From Ligustrum vulgare (lineage: Eukaryota > Streptophyta > Magnoliopsida > Lamiales > Oleaceae), in contig OY743172.1 in NCBI GenBank assembly GCA_963555705.1, forward strand, positions 28,395,446 to 28,459,445: a stretch of 64,000 bases of DNA, in the 5' to 3' direction. Each line of letters opens with the position of its first letter. Positions within the stretch are counted from its first letter, which is position 1. A model generated the notes under the pieces. It did not search any database and was not told the DNA's origin. It worked only from the letters and a program-made list of their open reading frames with translations. Made by a program: the position numbers and the translations under genes. This document shows, in pieces, positions 12,751 through 25,463 of this stretch.

Positions 12751-13431
12751 AAAAATATGAAAATTTTCGATTTTTAGGTTTCTAACTTATTTTTCAAAGT
12801 GGTTTAACATAGTATAATCATGATTTAAGATCAAATAACCTTTGAAAAACAATCTTGACTTAGATGAAAATATTTTATGCAAGTGATGAATTTTCAAGTA
12901 AGTTTCTTGATGCATAAAAATCATTTTCGAGCTCTTTGGATTTCATCGCTAAAGATTGAGAGTGTTATACCTTTACATATGTTAAATCAACTCTAATCTT
13001 GTATGCTTGAATTCTTGATCTTCATGTCATGCTTTTCAACCTCAATTTTGATCTTTGAATATCTTCAATTCTTTCATGATCTTCTTTGCGTCTCATGTGC
13101 TCGATCACACAATTTTGATTTATATCTTTGAGAGACGATTTGAACATAGAGTGCTTTGAAATATTTATCATTACATGAAACACTTGAAGCACACTTGTTA
13201 GTAACACAATAAATTCTTGTTTGTTATGATCAAAACAATAAGGTCAAATTGACCATAGGTCAACACTTCAAGGAAGGAATGCGAAAGAGAGAATCCCAAC
13301 CCAAGTATGCAAGCACCAACCCAAAACGGCTTAAAGGAATCTCTGCTTCTATTGAATAATGCAATAAAGTCATTTGGTTTTGAATACACAATACTTTCAT
13401 CTCGGTTATGTGAATCTATAGAGTATTACAG

Positions 13432-13912
13432 TGTAAAGTTTCGATACATATATGCACAGCGGAAATTAAACAAACATGAAACTATAGCCCGTATCAACCT
13501 TGCACTTAGATAGAATTTGTGATTAGAATAATACCTTTGATGAACGCCATGAATCTGAAATCTGAAACAGGAGGTACAAACTTGTCACCACCAGCTGTTC
13601 AATTGTCCAGCCTCTAACAGAAATTCACACAGCGAGTTGATTCTGAAACTCCATCAATCTCCAACCTTTGAAATGGATTCGAGAGAATTGATTTTTCTCT
13701 TTATGCTAGCAAGAGAAAAATCATGCGCTAGAATATTACAGAAAATCGATTCTCATGATTTCTCTACAATAATGCACATATTAATATGTGCACCTCAAAA
13801 CCCTAACCCTAGTGACAATAGGACTTTTAATTGGCATTGATTAATTAATCATATTAATTAATCTAATTGTAAAGTCCGACCCAACAATTGGACTTGTACA
13901 TTAATTCTAACA
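13432..13912 (-). repeat. 3' LTR of Copia-B
   Basis: 481 bases. On the minus strand it begins TGTTAGAATTAATGTAC and ends CGAAACTTTACA. The polypurine tract AAGTGGGAGAT (minus) lies just inside, at 13913-13923. Confidence 0.9.
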
Positions 13913-14799
13913 ATCTCCCACTTGGACAAGATCCAATTTCAAATATTCAATTCTCGCCTTTTGTGTGTGACCCATTAGGTTCCGTTCACGATGGCAAACG
14001 TTGTGTTATTATTATTATTCCAATTTGATTGGAATAAGATGAATTTAAATCTCTATTTCTAATTCATCCTCGACTCACCAAGATCAATTAATTCACGTCG
14101 TCGTCCTAGATTGACATCTAACAATGTGTCAAGGCAATCCATGTGAAAGGAAAAGTCATGTTGCATGACAAGACCATTTCATGTGCGGTTACCATGGAAA
14201 TACAATCCCTTCATAAATATAACCCAATTGGTTAAGAGATATGGATAGCGTCAATATCATTTCAACCAATTATGTTATTCACTTCTTATTTTAGTCGATC
14301 TTTTTATGACTGAAAACACATTTTCAACTCATAACTTCACCCCGGTCGAGGAATTTACATCAACTTAAGTGAGTGAAATACAGGTTATAATCTCCTATTA
14401 CCCAGGAGTGACGAATCCTCTTATTGGACATACACAACCTTCATATGACTCTCACTATACCCGTACGGCGTCATCCTGATGACTCCCTCTCAAGAGCCAA
14501 CATCAACGCTCGCCAAAGCATAGTAATCATCATATAAGATTCTATGACGTTCTCAAGTCAAAGGACCAAATCCACAACCGCGCATTAGAGATTCACCACT
14601 GACGCTTGGATAGTTATCCATGTGGAATCTCTAGGCGGGTCATCCAATGCTTTATTCATCTAACAATGCATCCACGTATTCATTCGAATGTTCCTTTACA
14701 TTCTAGCTTGTGAGATAAGCTACTTTCTTCATAAGAAAGAAATGCAACACATGCTAGTCTAACTGCAACAACAATATCTGTATCTTGCTGTTACTTCGA

Positions 14800-17700
14800 C
14801 TAGGGAAAATTTTAGAATAAGATATTAATAACTTGTATCTCACAGTCACAACACCTTGTGACTTACAAGTTACTTAAACTTATTCTACGGACTCTATTAT
14901 CTAAATAGTGAGTTAAACTCAATTTAATAATAGATCTGCTTTTATTGTAACAATGATAATATGTGTTATGCTATTTCAACGATTGGATTTAGAGCATAAC
15001 ACTGACATACTCCCACTCGATCCAATAACTCATGTATCTTATACATAACGAGTTTATGTGACAATCACATTCCTGTTGGGATAGTGAATTTACAGGTGGA
15101 TCTTAGACATGTGACTCTTCACATATTCAACCTTTGCAAGGTTAGTGGGCATGAATTCTAATTTTTCTACAATCTTCGAATAAGATAGTAACCCCTAAAT
15201 ACATACTTAGATCATCGATGAGACCCAGTTCCCTCGCTTGCGTGATTGCTCCATTGTCGTCACAGTACTCATTACTGGAGATATAATGCTAGGAACAGTT
15301 ATAGTTCACTAATGAACTTAACGATCGAGATTGCTTCACAAGCATTTATGTATTTGGTCTCTGTTGTATAGTTAGTGGTCTCTCTTGTTTGAAACATTTC
15401 AAACTGACCACACCACTACTATGAGTTAATTAACAATTAGACTGAATATTTCCTTCATCCCTTCCCGGACTAAAGGATGGTATCTCTATACCTAAAGACT
15501 ATAAGTCTACATTTCTCCTCGTGTCTACTGTATTCTTAGTACTTCTCAAGTACTCAATGATACAAAAGGTATCGTACATAGTGTCACGTTTAAGATCTTA
15601 TTGTCTAACAATCAAGTATCTTCTCCACATCATTCTTTCTCAATATGTGTTCTAAACACCATTTTGAAAAGATTAACCCCAAAAACCTTTGGGATGAAAT
15701 CCTTCGTTGGATTCATTCATGCTAACCCTATTAGCATTTCATCTATGTACGTGGATTGAGAAATCAAAACAACCTTCCAAATCTATCTCTATAGATTCTT
15801 GTTCCTAAAGTAAATGTTTTATTCTCAAATCCATCATGGAGAAATTCAAAAATAATTGTACTTTCATTTTAAAGGTTAGAGACTCAACTTCTGATCAATA
15901 ATATGTCATCTACTTATAGTATCAGAAATATTGAATACTCCCGCTAACCTTTTATATACACACATGATTAATCTGCAATTTTGATAAAATCAAACATTTT
16001 GATTATCTCATCAAAATTAAGATTCTAGCTCCGTGAGGCTTGCTTTAATCTACAATAGATATTTGTAGCTAATATACTTCGTTTAAGGATTCAAAAATCC
16101 CATAGTTACATAATGTTGCTACTGCAAGCAAAATTCTAATTGATTCATAGTAAACGCATTTACAACGTATGGGTCTTACCCATTTCAGGTGAATCAAACA
16201 AGTTCCAAAACTTTTTTTTTTATCTCGACTTCTACGGCTTCCTGCCATCTCATTTAGTCAACGTTTGACTTAGCTTCTATGTAAATATAGGCTCATTATC
16301 CTTGATGACTAATACAATATTAGTAGTCAGGGATGTGTAACTCAACAGAGTATATATGATCCTAATACCTTTACATGGAGCTAGTACGTTCTCAGTCGTC
16401 ACTACGTCCTGAGTAACAATCGCATCCTAAGCATCGATCTGTGACTCATCCTATGCAAACATATATTCGAGCTTATTTAATCAGTTGAGTATATATGTGT
16501 AATCATGTTCTACTTTTATTCCCACGGTCCTCTCTTAGATGAACTGTTTCTCTAAGATATTGACAAAATTCGAGGTAAACTTTCTTTCTCGATAAGAATG
16601 TAGAAATAACATCCAACCATCTTTTGGATATCCCACAAATATACATATCGAACTAAGATTATTGCTTATCCAAATCTGGTATACTTCTAATAAGTATTGA
16701 GGTCTTAAATCTTAACGCGAGGAAGATTAGACATTTTAAATCCATATCTTATATGGACATTCATCAACCGATTATCATGGAACATGACTAAGTGTGTAAT
16801 ATAAAGTTTTTATTGCAAAACTCCAAAAACTGTTGTGGAGATTTTTGTTTGGCTTCATCAATGATTGCATAAATTGTAATCATTCTCCTTTAAGATACGC
16901 CATTGTGTCAATGTATATGCGAAAGGGTTATTTATGCGAAAATTATGTTCTCATAACATAATCTTGAAGTCAATCACTTTGAAATATTCTTCACTTTTGT
17001 CAAATCTACGTGCTTAGAATATTTTTCTCATTTTGTCCTTCTAATTTATATCTGTATTATTTGAACTTTTCAAACTTTTAGATTTAAAATTTATTATAGA
17101 TAACAATGACAATCATGGTTATCTAATGATTAAAGACCACTCTGACATATGTCCGCTTACATCTAAATGTAACAGGCTCAGTAGATCAACCATCCCACTT
17201 TTCCCTTTTCAAAGAAAATTGACTTATCAATTTACCTCCAAGGTGAGATATACATATATCTCTATTGTTTGAATAAGTCAAGTGTCAGATTTAAGTCTGA
17301 CTTCTTCTTTGCCTTATCAATTTTCAGAATGTTGACTATTTGTTATTTACCTAACTTCCATATTATCCCATCTAAGTTAACGAATACCTATTATTCTTAA
17401 TTAAATGGGATAATCATTTCATGTCCAAACATGAAGTGGAAGTGTCGTTCTTCATAAGAGCTATAATTAACAATTGTCTAATTTTAAACTGAATGAGAAG
17501 ACAAAGATAGGTGATAACTTCTTAAGCTTTACAAGCAACATTTGATTTATTACCTACAATTAGGTATATCACCATTTTTCGCAATTATTCTACTTTTAGC
17601 CATTGTATATTATCGGTATCTAATACTCGATTGGCTAATTAGATTATTTAACCTCTATCAAATAGAAAACTGAAGTAGAAGATTCCCCAAACTTCTCACT

Positions 17701-18000
17701 TCTTCAGTTCGGTTAAGGAAGCCTCGCAATTATAAATTTAGTGTCCTATTATTGGCATGTTCGAGAGGAGTGTTCTCGATCATATCGTGTTTTGAGATCA
17801 TTTCTCAAAGGACGACGCCAATTTAAGGACTTCAGTCTAATGAACTCACAGAGTGTCAGTTACATTCCATAAGTTCAAGTAACAACTCAAATTTTAAACT
17901 CATACAACAATAATAATAAATCAAAATTAAAATCACGTATTATCATATATAAATCAATTTAATAAGGTTTTTTATTAAATATATTGCTCCCACTATTTTA
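14800..18000 (-). pseudogene. Decayed Copia-B pol
   Basis: On the minus strand at 15905-15913 the codons for Val-Asp-Asp lie in VDDILLIRS, the reverse transcriptase active-site neighbourhood; the tyrosine codon before it is now a stop. Further along (15330-15410) FETRETTNYTTETKYINACEA fits the Copia RNase H segment with the TTEAEY-type motif. The order RT then RNase H on the minus strand agrees with the LTR, primer site and polypurine tract. Many stops and shifts are present. Exact limits of the domains are approximate, and gag was not clearly recognised. Confidence 0.65.
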
Positions 18001-18084
18001 CTTGAATTAATAACCCTCAACATTAATATCGTAGAATCCTGTTAGATTCACAGTAGGCTAGGATCCCGTTTATTCCATTAGAAC

Positions 18085-18612
18085 TTTGAGTGACTCAACA
18101 AGCTCTAATGAGACATCCAGGTAGATATTCCTATCAATCACATCTCCATGTGACTCCTAGATCATCAAGTAGACAACTCTTTGTCGCACACATCTTATGT
18201 ATTTGCTTGATTCTGCCTCCAAAACCTCATCTCCTTGAGTGACTCAACAAAAGATAGATTTTGGTTAAATTCTACCCATTGTTCAGAAACATCTTATGTC
18301 TCATAGTGATAAAACACACCTTCCCACTTGCAGCATTGAGTGACTCAACAAGCTGCATCGAGGCCGGATTCTGGTTTTTCACTATAACAACGGAAGGCAC
18401 TTTATATTAACCAATTAATACGAATTTAATAAATTGCTTCCAAAATTATATCATTTTTGATTGACTCAAAGTGATGTTGTTTTGGTTAAGTCTGAGTCAT
18501 TGTTCAGAAGTATCTGTATTTCATAATGAGAAACATATCTACCATTGAGTGACTCAACAAGCTGACATCGATAGTAAACTCTAGTTTTCATTATAACAAT
18601 GGAAAGCACAAG
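18085..18612 (-). repeat. Imperfect tandem repeats with TGACTCA words
   Basis: TGACTCA occurs at 18091, 18240, 18341, 18462 and 18550. The segments around 18233-18400 and 18455-18612 are diverged copies of each other with a period near 209 bases, and 18085-18130 is a partial third. On minus each copy can be read as QLVESLN followed by related residues, so the duplication falls in former coding sequence near the 5' part of the element. Confidence 0.6.
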
Positions 18613-20129
18613 ACTTAATATAATTTTAAGTGAGGGGTTTGTCTCATCATTCCTATGTATATTAACTAACATCCACCATACAATTAATCATACATACATT
18701 ATTACTGTGGATGATTATGGACAATATCTATCTAGTCTTCTCGAGCCATGAAGAAGACTAGTTGGTCAATTCCTAGGGGACACTGCATTCGATCATCGAA
18801 TGCTAAATGCAATAATTTCCATCTGCTGCTGCAACATGTATCCTATACTAATTGTCTTCTTGTGGCCAATTGCAACCTGTATCCTATACTAGTTGACACG
18901 CAGGCCTGAATCAAATGGACGCGCAGGTCCATATCTACAAACTAGGGCTCGCAGGCCCAAATAAATTAAATAATAGGCACAAAAGCCCAATTAAATAATA
19001 ATAGGCTCGCAGGCCCAACCAACAAAAGCAGAATAAATTAACCATACATCCAACCAATCACATGGGTCGAGTCCATAACCATCCACTAAATACACATTCA
19101 TCATATAAGTGTATTATAATATAATATCTAATATTATATAAATAAATTTCAAGTTTCTAGCAATCTAGGTCGTCTAAACAAATTTAGATAAAGCGGATCG
19201 GAATAATAATAATTAATTAATCAAATTAATTAATTAACTTTAGTTAGCGGTTCTTGCTTTAATTAAAATCATATTTTAATCAAATACTAAATTAGAGTCC
19301 AACTCTAATTCCAAAAGAGGCAAATTAGGATAAAACTCCAAAAATAAAATGAAATTCAATTTAGTAATTAACTAATCAAATTAATCAATTACATTAATTG
19401 ACGAATTTATTTAATTAAAATCAAATTTTAATTAAATACTAAATTAGAGTCTGACTCCAATTTCAAGATTCTAGGGCTAATTGAATTTAGGATCAAATCC
19501 TAAATAAGATTTAATTAATAATCAATTAATCGAATTAACTAATTATTAAATCGAATTTAATTAAAATCAAATTTTAATTAAACACTAAATTAGAGTCCAA
19601 ACTCTAATTCTTAAATTATGGCAAATTGAATTAACATTTTAATTTAAGATAAAGCTCCTAAATAAAATAAAATTCAATATAGGGTCAAAGTATATATTTT
19701 GTTAAAATCCAATTTTAACAATAATTTAAAAGTCATGAATTTTAAAATAAATTTTTTGAATTGGGTCAAAATTAAATTTCTAATCAAAATTATAAATTGG
19801 GTCAAACAATTTGAAAATCCAATTTAAAACTCATTTTAAAATTACATTTAAGGGTATTAGTAAAATAGCATTTTAACCCAATGTTAAAATTTCAAATAGC
19901 CCCTACAATTTCATAAATTGCAGAAAGGCCCATTATTCCTTTTAAAACCAACCTTTGACCCTTTTTTCTCATTGCAGACAGGGGCTCAAAATTTCAAAGC
20001 AGCCCCGCCTCAAATTTGCCCTAATCCGAAAATTGCAATCAAGCCCTTGCAAATTCCGAAATTGCGAAGGAAGCCCCCGCCCCCAAAGAATCTGAAAACG
20101 TCTGAAGACTGGTCTGAGCCTCTTCTCTT

Positions 20130-20480
20130 TCAGTTTGAGCTGCGTCTTGAACCGCCGCTGCTTAGCGGCGTCACGCCGCAGTAGGGAGTCGCGCTGCAGT
20201 GCAGCAGTGTGGTTCTCGACCTGAGGTCCCTGCTGCGACCTCTGGTTCCTTAACGCAGCGCGCGGTGCTGCGCGCTTCCACTGCTGCAACTCACGCACGG
20301 CCAAGTCGCTTGTAGAGGTGAGAGGCGTTGCTTCGTGCCGCAGTGCAGTAGCAACATCTGCTGCCACTTCGAAACTTCGCAGCGAGTTATGCCGCTACTC
20401 ACAGCCTGGAGCGGCAGCGGCTTTGGCTTTGACCCCATGCCGCCGCGCCGCGCCGCTGCCTCCTCCGGCGACCATCGCCA
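20130..20480. other. GC-rich island in the Copia-B leader
   Basis: Very GC-rich relative to its surroundings, rich in CGCCGC, GCAGTGCAGCAG and similar words. It sits between the primer site (20651-20667) and the body, as in Copia-A. Several overlapping frames are open through it on both strands simply because of composition. No product is proposed. Confidence 0.5.
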
Positions 20481-20650
20481 CCTCTCCTTCAAATCCCTTT
20501 TTCGATCCAATTTTTCGACCCAAAATTAATTTCTCTCTTAAATCAGATTTGAACAAGAAAATCAATTTTCTCAAAAGATAGAAAACTAAAAAATATTTAT
20601 TCAATCATATTGAATCATCAAAGAATCAAACAAATTCTAACAAGTAACAA

Positions 20651-20667
20651 GGCAGACTCTGATACCA
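20651..20667 (-). other. Primer-binding site of Copia-B
   Basis: Minus strand TGGTATCAGAGTCTGCC directly after the 5' LTR (one extra base, G, between). The first 11 bases match the tRNA-Met-type site. Confidence 0.85.
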
Positions 20668-20668
20668 C

Positions 20669-21149
20669 TGTAAGGTTTCGATACATATATGTACAGCGGA
20701 AATTAAACAAACATGAAACCATAGCCCGAATCAACCTTGCACTTAGATAGAATTTGTGATTAGAATAATACCTTTGATGAATGCTGTGAATCTGAAATCT
20801 GAAACATGAGGTACGAACTTGTCACCATCAGTTGTCCAATTGTCCAGTCTCTAACAGAAATCCACACAGCGAGTTGATTCTGGAACTCCATCAATCTCCA
20901 ACCTTTGGAATGGATTCGAAAGAATTTATTTTTCTCTTTGTGCTAGCAAGAGAAAAATCACACGCTAGAATATTACAGAAAAACGATTCTCATGATTTCT
21001 CTACAATAGTGCACATATTAATATGTGCACCTCAAAACCCTAACCCTAGTGACAATAGAGCTTTTAATGGGCCTTGATTAATTAGTCATATTAATTAATC
21101 TAATTGTAAAGTCCGGTCCAACAATTGGGCTTGTACATTAATTCTAACA
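20669..21149 (-). repeat. 5' LTR of Copia-B
   Basis: 481 bases, the direct repeat of 13432-13912 with scattered substitutions. Confidence 0.9.
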
Positions 21150-21424
21150 ATCTCCCACTTGAACAAGATCCAGTTCCAGATATTCAATCCTCTCTTTTTG
21201 TGTATGACCCATTAGGTTCCATTCACGATGGAAAACGTCGTGTTATTATTATTATTCCAATCTGATTGGAATAAGATGAATTTAAATCACTGTTTCTAAT
21301 TCATCCTCGACTCACCAAGATCGATTAATTCACGTCGCCATCCTAGATTGACATCTAGCAATGTGTCAAGGCAATCCATGTGAAAGTCCTGCCCCACAAT
21401 TGGACTTGTACATTAATTCTAACA
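21150..21424 (-). repeat. Residual third unit of Copia-B
   Basis: 21150-21386 repeats the internal end seen at 13913-14150 (including the polypurine tract and a TTATTATTATT run). At about 21387 it jumps to the last bases of an LTR (CACAATTGGACTTGTAC...TTCTAACA) and ends at the TACAG duplication. This is the scar of a deletion between an outer LTR and the 3' internal end of an upstream tandem unit. Confidence 0.85.
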
Positions 21425-21429
21425 TACAG

Positions 21430-22015
21430 AGCATAGGAAAATGAATGAAAAAGTGAAAAGAGAAGAATTGAAAGAGATCCCTAAAACTGTGAACATACCT
21501 CGATTACAATAATGTAGAAGCTAAAGAATAATGGGAATTATCGCAATGTGGAGCTTGATGGAAGTAGAGATTTTTATCAATTACATTGCAATGGTAAACT
21601 TGTTTATAAACAAGCCTATAAACATCATATTCATGAAACCACTTTTTAATCACACATATTTTTTTGAAATTACTTTTCAATTACACATTTTATCTAAGAA
21701 AACTCAAATTCCTTTTTTATAAACAAAAAAATAGCCATCAAACAAAGGTTTATTTTTTTCTTTTCCAAAACTAGGAAGTGTTCATTGTGGACCTTTAAGA
21801 ATTCCAAAACGAACTTGCAGTTCTATTCCATAAACTGGGGATTATATATTTAAAAAATAATATTGAATACACCTATTGAAATATTTGAGAGTTCGTGCTT
21901 TGAAAATGACAAACTTTTATTTCATGCAAAATAAATATATATTTTAAATTTTTCCCTTATCTCTACATTAGATTTGAAACATTTTTTTTCTCATCATAAC
22001 TTAAAAATCCAATTG
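21430..22015. other. AT-rich sequence, no feature recognised
   Basis: No exon, LTR or MITE end could be supported. It may be ASB intron that predates the insertions. Confidence 0.4.
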
Positions 22016-22346
22016 AGAAAAGGTGAAGCCTTCACCTTGGGGGTCCCACCTGCCCTGTCCTGGGCCTTGGTGGAGGATGTAAATCACAGGATATGCCTCA
22101 ACTAGTCAGAGACTGAGAGTTTGACAACTGATCAAATCCACAAGGAAGCCAAGTCCAAAGTATTGATTTAGATTGAATACATCCTCTACAATGACTTCCT
22201 CTCATTATAAAGGCACCAACGTGGCAACGTGGAATATATAAGACTAGAATCAAGCCTAATCTGTAGCTACTTAATTTGTCTATACCAAAAGGGAATTATG
22301 TCTATTCTTACTAAATAAGGAAGAATATATGTACAGCTGGTGAGAA

Positions 22347-22925
22347 CTAAATACCGGAACTTATACGAATTTCCAATACTTCCCGAATAGAATGACAGTT
22401 CACCTCAATGTGTTTCACCTCAATGTGTTTGGTATGTTCATGAAACAAGGGATTTGTAGCAAACTGAACGACACTAGTGTTGTCAGTATGTAGAGGAGTA
22501 GGATCGGACTGAACACAACCATCACGAGAAAAACAAACATCACAACTATTATTAACCAATTTCCTGGCTGAATAAGATTGGTAGAAAGCTGATGAGATAC
22601 AAAAACATCTCTAACAATGGAATTAACATCCCTAATAGCATGAATATGTAACTGACTACCATTAGAAATCTGAATGTGTCGATGCAGTATAAGTTTGAAC
22701 ATTGCTAAAGGTATAAAAAAAACTAGTCATGTGATTAGATGCACCTGAATCAATAACCCATGAGGGAGAAAGGGAATCGTTACCTTGCACCCCTAATGCT
22801 AAAAGACTTATGTGTACAGTTGGTAGCAATATATCTGTATTCCCTGCAACTGAAGCATTGAAATATCCACACGTCTTGTCTCGTCCCTTAACCTTTCCTT
22901 AAGCAGCATAAGCAACGACATTGGG
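22347..22925 (-). pseudogene. Copia-E protease, pre-integrase and RNase H pieces
   Basis: Read on minus from 22925: a protease segment ending WVIDSGASNHMT with the Asp-Ser-Gly active site (about 22725-22770); then a GAG-pre-integrase-like part (SNGSQLHIHA, VRDVFVSHQLSTNLI, NNCDVCFSRDGC) in shifting frames; then, directly, the Copia RNase H segment PTPLHTDNTSVVQFATNP and KHIEVNCHSIREV. In intact Copia elements the integrase core and RT lie between the last two, so roughly two thirds of pol is missing. KHIEV appears twice in a short duplication at 22395-22430. Not functional. Confidence 0.75.
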
Positions 22926-23717
22926 TGTAACACCCCAAGTTTAAAATCTAAAACCTAGGTGTGTTAACTTCCATTCACATTAAATGCGGAAATAATCGTT
23001 TAAAACATTTAAACTTTCATTTTCTATTATAAAATTTTTACATAAATTTCGGCAGAGTCTCCTCTATAACTTGGACATAGCCAACCTGTAGAGGGACATC
23101 ATACCTACAATACAAATGCAATTCTCAACTCATTCAACATCCAACATTCAAAATCCAACCACAATTCCAAAATTTAACTTCAACATCAATTCCCAAACTC
23201 CTCAACATAAATAAATTTAAACCATGAGCTCTTTATTTAACTAAATAGAGGATTGATAAACTACTAAAGAGATAAATGACTTATCAAAAACTAAATCCAA
23301 TAAACAATTAAAAGAATGAACTAATAAAAATAACTAAAACATTTATGAAATTTCCACTTCAAACCCTATTTAAAATGATAAATCGTGGTACTGTCTGAGT
23401 CAGCCGCCAAGTGCTCTCATCGGATCACCTAACTTTCATCACCTGAAATATTGGGGAGGGATTGGGGTGAGCTAAAGTTCAGTAAGTAAACTTTATGCAA
23501 GTGATGCATGCTCATGACATGAAATTCCTTAGACCATTCAAAGTAATTACCCTCATTTACTTTACTTTTCAAGACATTCATACTTTCCAAACTTTCACTT
23601 AAATATTTCAAAAAGAACTTTAACTTCATTTCTATCGTGAACTCACTTAGTGTATCTTCTAGCCAATCACAATGCGGTGGGAAATTTCCCTTATTTAAAC
23701 CAGGTTATCACTTTTCC

Positions 23718-24064
23718 ACCGCATAGCGGTTTAAAATTTGCCACCGTCAAGCGGTTTAGCAATCGTCACCGCAAAGCGGTTTAATATTTGTCACCGCCAA
23801 GCGGTTAAGCAATCGTCACCGCAAAGCGGTTTAATATTTGCCACCGCCAGCGGTTACGCAATCGTCACCGCAAAGCGGTTTAATATTTACCACCGCCATG
23901 CGGTTAGGAAATCGTCACCGCAAAGCGGTTTAATATTTTCCACCGCCAAGCGGTTAGGCAATCGTCACCGCAAAGCGGATTAATATTTGCCACTGCCAAA
24001 CGGTTAGGTAATCGTCACCACAAGGCGGTTTAATATCCACCACTGCAACATCGATTTAATTCGG
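23718..24064 (+). repeat. 50-base minisatellite made of CACCGC...GCGGTT half units
   Basis: About seven 50-base units, each of two 25-base halves beginning CACCGCAAAGCGGTTTAAT and CACCGCCAAGCGGTTAGGC. Every half has a short inverted repeat (ACCGC/GCGGT) with a three-base loop, so the array could fold as a row of hairpins. End units are more diverged than central ones. Confidence 0.9.
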
Positions 24065-25345
24065 GTACGCCGGTCTCCTGCGCCCCATTTCCCACTCACA
24101 CCTTTCATGGCATAGAAGTACACCCATTCTTTCTTAAAACTTGGGATACATGCATTTTGAGAAAACTTATTCTTCATTTAAAATCATTTGACTTTCCAAT
24201 TTCGATGCCAATGCCAATACATGCTTGATGATGCAATGGCATGATAATGTGCATGCTTGAACATTCTTCTTAATACATATACTTTCATAAAGTAAATGAA
24301 ATTTATCAAAACAAGTAAGTTGCAAACAGCCATTTACACGTTTCATATTTACATTTAACTTCTATGAAAATAGGGGAAGTTTACTTACTTGACATCCTTA
24401 GCATTTACCGTTATCTTGATTTGCAAGTGGAAGAGTCTTGGTGCCCTTGACGTCAATGTGCCAGATATCCTAATTATTCGCATTCATTAATAAATATAAT
24501 TTTTAACTCGAAACACATTTGAAATTCTTTTTAATGTTATCCAAATCCCAACGGAGATCAACACTACTATTTGATTTACAATTCAACTAAAACGGGAATT
24601 TAAGCGAAGTAAACATACCATATTAGTAACTAACAATAAAATTTAGTTCAAAACACATTCATTATCCTTTTTGAACTAAAAATACTTCTAAACAACAATT
24701 AAAACTTCAATTTAATCCAAATGAAGTTTAAAGTTATGTCACACATCTAGCATGACATATTTCCAACACAAAAAATCAAATTTCATTGCGAATTAGAAAA
24801 TATTCTTACCTTTAAATTCAAACTCAAATAAATATATATAATTTAAACCAGAATTCACAAAATATTCGAATAACAACTCTAACCATTAATGAAATTTTCC
24901 CCAGTCAAAAATTTATAGTTTCCAACTCATAATTAAACACGAATAGCTAACTAACAAACTTAATTTCATGCTTAATCAAAATCTGGACATCCTCATACAT
25001 TGATAAGTCTGAGATGTATACATATATACACATATAGCCCCAAAGCTAAAGTTTAACAATTTAAAAATTTGAAATCAAGCTAAAACATCAATTAACCAAA
25101 CTAATATACAATTTTCGAAATCTGAGAATTCCATGGTGAAAATCATACACACATACAATCAATTCATTTACCCATTTATACATCTATATACACACTCATA
25201 CAATCATATATTTAAATTTATACATAGAACCTATACATGAATTCAATATATATCTACATATTTATAACATTCAATTAAAAGTTCTGAATCGAAGATTTCA
25301 CCCACATCAAAATCTGAGATTTGCCTATGTAAATGCTTATACATA

Positions 25346-25348
<3 letters not shown>

Positions 25349-25436
<88 letters not shown>
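25349..25436. repeat. (AT)n microsatellite
   Basis: Uninterrupted AT dinucleotide run of 88 bases followed by CCCC. Confidence 0.97.
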
Positions 25437-25439
<3 letters not shown>

Positions 25440-25443
25440 CAAA

Positions 25444-25463
25444 TGTGTGTGTGTGTGTGTGTG
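25444..25463 (+). repeat. (TG)n microsatellite
   Basis: Ten TG units; another short GT run follows at about 25511-25528. Confidence 0.9.

Larger units (their letters stand above)
11394..13265 (-). mobile_element. Solo LTR-like element, minus orientation
   Basis: This 1.87 kb block is the inverted relative of 32113-33829. Read on the minus strand it begins TGTTGACCTATGGTCAA and ends with a C-run (revealed as GAGGGGGGTGAATTGG on plus at about 11421) and TTGGGTTAACA, that is TG...CA ends. No coding region is seen. The flanks CTCTA (left) and CTTCA (right) are not a clean duplication, unlike the sister copy. It contains a 33-base triplication and a cluster of TCGACCGA/TTGACC words. The retrotransposon lineage is not assigned. 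Confidence 0.7.
13432..21424 (-). mobile_element. Copia-B, tandem composite LTR retrotransposon
   Basis: A minus-strand Copia element flanked by a perfect 5-base duplication TACAG (13427-13431 and 21425-21429). Inside are, in minus order: 38 bases of LTR start (21424-21387), about 237 bases of the element's 3' internal end with its polypurine tract (21386-21150), a full LTR (21149-20669), the primer site, the body and a second full LTR (13912-13432). So it has the outline LTR-internal-LTR-internal-LTR with most of the first unit deleted, all within one target duplication. Pol is readable only in pieces. Confidence 0.88.

Noticed and set aside
19969..20604. Open frames of 64-132 codons on both strands
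   Set aside because: They come from GC-rich composition in the Copia-B leader; no start context, homology pattern or splice signals.
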